Shown here one piece after another: positions 62,933 to 64,000 of a stretch of 64,000 bases of DNA. Under the pieces are notes generated by a model. That model was not told the origin of the DNA. It ran no database searches and was given only the letters and a program-made list of their open reading frames with translations. The position numbers and the translations under genes were made by a program. Within the stretch, counting starts at the first letter, position 1. Every line of letters begins with the position of its first letter. Origin of the DNA: Mucilaginibacter sabulilitoris (GTDB lineage Bacteria; Bacteroidota; Bacteroidia; Sphingobacteriales; Sphingobacteriaceae); the NCBI RefSeq assembly GCF_034262375.1, contig NZ_CP139558.1, forward strand, positions 6,572,001 through 6,636,000, in the 5' to 3' direction.

Positions 62933-63469
62933 ATGGCAACCGATAAAAAGGACAATCACTGGAAAGAAGATTTTCCGGTGTATCAGCTTGAATCTACCCA
63001 GGTAAGCCGGCGTGATTTTGCAAAATTTTTATGCCTCGTATCTGGTGGGTTGGCCGTTGGAAGCGGATATGTTGCTATAAAGGCTAATTTTTTTCCTCCT
63101 GAGAAAATTGCAGGCGAACATTTTGTCTGTAAAAAATATGAACTCCCGGTAGGCGGCACCCGCTCGTTTGTTATTGCCGGCAGTACCATTCCTTATATCC
63201 TTATTCGCATGGAAAATAATGAGTTCAGGGCATATGAACAAAAATGTACACATTTATCGTGCGCGGTTTTTTATAAACCCGGAAGCGGGAAAATCGAATG
63301 TCCCTGTCATAATGGTTTATTCGACGCTTTTACGGGCGAAGTGCTTGCCGGCCCGCCACCCCGGCCGTTACCCCGTTTAGAGGTAGTGATTAAAGGCGAA
63401 GAAATATTTGTTAAAGATTTTAAATCTGACAAGGAAAATTCAGAAAGAAGTAATCATTCGGCAACATAA
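62933..63469 (+). CDS. Rieske [2Fe-2S] protein with Tat signal
   Basis: 178 residues. The N-terminus carries a twin-arginine motif, SRRDFAKFLCLVSGGLAVGS, near residues 24-43, whose hydrophobic segment could stay as a membrane anchor. The Rieske cluster motifs are CTHLSCAVF and CPCHNGLFDAFTGEV (Cys-His and Cys-His ligands, with the extra Cys of the disulfide), followed by GPPPRPLPRLEV. The protein is therefore on the outer side of the membrane while the Mo subunit is inside, an arrangement discussed in the findings. Part of the operon. Confidence 0.92.
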   Translation: MATDKKDNHWKEDFPVYQLESTQVSRRDFAKFLCLVSGGLAVGSGYVAIKANFFPPEKIAGEHFVCKKYELPVGGTRSFVIAGSTIPYILIRMENNEFRAYEQKCTHLSCAVFYKPGSGKIECPCHNGLFDAFTGEVLAGPPPRPLPRLEVVIKGEEIFVKDFKSDKENSERSNHSAT

Positions 63470-63501
63470 GTCGTCTGCATTATAAAATTATAATTTAGGT
63501 T

Positions 63502-63747
63502 ATGAGTAATTTTCGCGAAGCCCAAAATCAGGCACATCCCAATAAAACCAGTACACTTATGCTGGCGCTGATCGTTATATTGATTTTAAATGTGAGTATC
63601 CAGATATGGTTATTATATACGGCTTTGAACAACGCGCTGGAAGAAAATGCAGATATCGCTTTTCCTTCCTTTATTGCGTCTTTTGTTCTTTTTTTAATCG
63701 GCTTTGGCTGGTTGTACTTTTTGCCGTTGGGTCCACGAAAAATATAG
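63502..63747 (+). CDS. Small two-helix membrane protein of the Mo operon
   Basis: 81 residues with two transmembrane helices: STLMLALIVILILNVSIQIW and FIASFVLFLIGFGWLYFLPL. Its N-terminus is polar and acidic patches lie between the helices. It is 32 bases after the Rieske gene on the same strand, so it is probably an accessory or anchoring subunit of the complex. No family is certain. Last gene of the cluster. Confidence 0.75.
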   Translation: MSNFREAQNQAHPNKTSTLMLALIVILILNVSIQIWLLYTALNNALEENADIAFPSFIASFVLFLIGFGWLYFLPLGPRKI

Positions 63748-63834
63748 CGATGTTACAATTAAATCGTTACCAAATATGCACCGGGCCTTTGGTTTGCCTG
63801 CGCGCCGGCGCACCTGTTAATTAGCCTGGTAGAA

Positions 63835-64000
63835 TTATTTTATGGTTAATAATATACCTGCCGATTTAAGGCTGCCCGAACTGAATTGCACCTGCACACT
63901 CCCCGGCTTACCAGAAGTTTGTACATAGGCTAATAAACGCCCGTGCAACAACTTTCTTTGACTTGCCTGGTAACTTTCATGGCTACTATTGCTACCGTTT
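63835..64000 (-). CDS. GH2 beta-galactosidase-like protein, C-terminal end only
   Basis: The minus-strand frame from the window edge to a TAA at 63835-63837 gives 54 residues: HESYQASQRKLLHGRLLAYV then QTSGKPGSVQVQFSSGSLKS. The pattern (S)HE-x-x-x-A-x-x-R-x-x-x-x-G-R/x-x-L-A-x-x-Q(S/T) followed by GKxGxxxV is the C-terminal end of family GH2 beta-galactosidases with DUF4982-type domains. The rest lies outside the window. It converges on the Mo operon and may belong to another PUL. Confidence 0.75.
   Translation of the reverse strand, partial: NGSNSSHESYQASQRKLLHGRLLAYVQTSGKPGSVQVQFSSGSLKSAGILLTIK

Noticed and set aside
1-64000. CRISPR arrays, complete insertion sequences or prophage genes
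   Set aside because: No regularly spaced direct repeats, transposase, integrase or phage structural gene was seen.

Overview
The window looks like a chromosome segment of a Sphingobacteriaceae-type Bacteroidota (Mucilaginibacter/Pedobacter-like). The evidence is three SusC/SusD loci each led by an ECF sigma factor and a FecR anti-sigma factor, promoters of the Bacteroidota form TTTG-N19-TAnnTTTG, a compact rpsF-rpsR-rplI operon, mostly weak Shine-Dalgarno sites, and palindromic intergenic repeats of the kind common in this group. Nothing was searched against a database; all calls rest on reading the translations and the DNA.

Layout. 0-11 kb is core-like: the 5' part of dnaX (runs off the left edge), rpsF-rpsR-rplI, mtgA, a cluster of dispersed palindromic repeats (4.1-4.5 kb), small metabolic or unknown genes, a membrane Fe-S oxidoreductase pair whose gene junction has been invaded by palindromic repeats, tRNA-Phe, an acyltransferase and a secreted DUF1080 protein divergent from an AraC regulator. 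12.6-21.1 kb is a plus-strand polysaccharide utilisation locus (PUL 1: sigma, FecR, SusC, SusD, GH27 alpha-galactosidase). 21.1-22.8 kb is a gene graveyard: a GH59 galactosylceramidase remnant joined to an acyltransferase tail, then a frameshifted lantibiotic-dehydratase (LanB) remnant. 23.0-31.2 kb is minus-strand PUL 2, whose only enzyme is a PHP-domain phosphoesterase. 32.0-41.8 kb is minus-strand PUL 3 (sigma, FecR, SusC, SusD, GH3 glycosidase).

42-56 kb is an accessory region: an ArsR regulator with two tandem operators overlapping its promoter and a translationally coupled double-SRPBCC protein; a DUF3606 micro-protein; a decayed SDR gene; a 1226-residue protein that joins a seven-helix membrane domain, an AraC-type DNA-binding domain and a complete MacB/FtsX-type permease in one reading frame, followed by a secreted concanavalin-like protein; and a redox block with two paralogous MocR regulators, each divergent from a flavin reductase and each with a TTGTAC-type palindrome in the shared intergenic region.

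56.5-57.4 kb has two 76-base direct repeats (61 of 76 identical by hand count), each followed by its own terminator hairpin and flanking a yjdM/phnA-like gene. 57.6-63.8 kb holds a SLAC1/TehA-type anion channel divergent from an apparent cytoplasmic-facing molybdoenzyme complex (NarI-like cytochrome b, nitrate-reductase-like Mo subunit, four-cluster ferredoxin, Tat-signal Rieske protein, two-helix small protein). The right edge cuts a GH2 beta-galactosidase-like gene. The best candidates for something undescribed are the membrane-regulator-permease fusion (44.5-48.2 kb), the Mo/Rieske complex, and the paired 76-base repeats.
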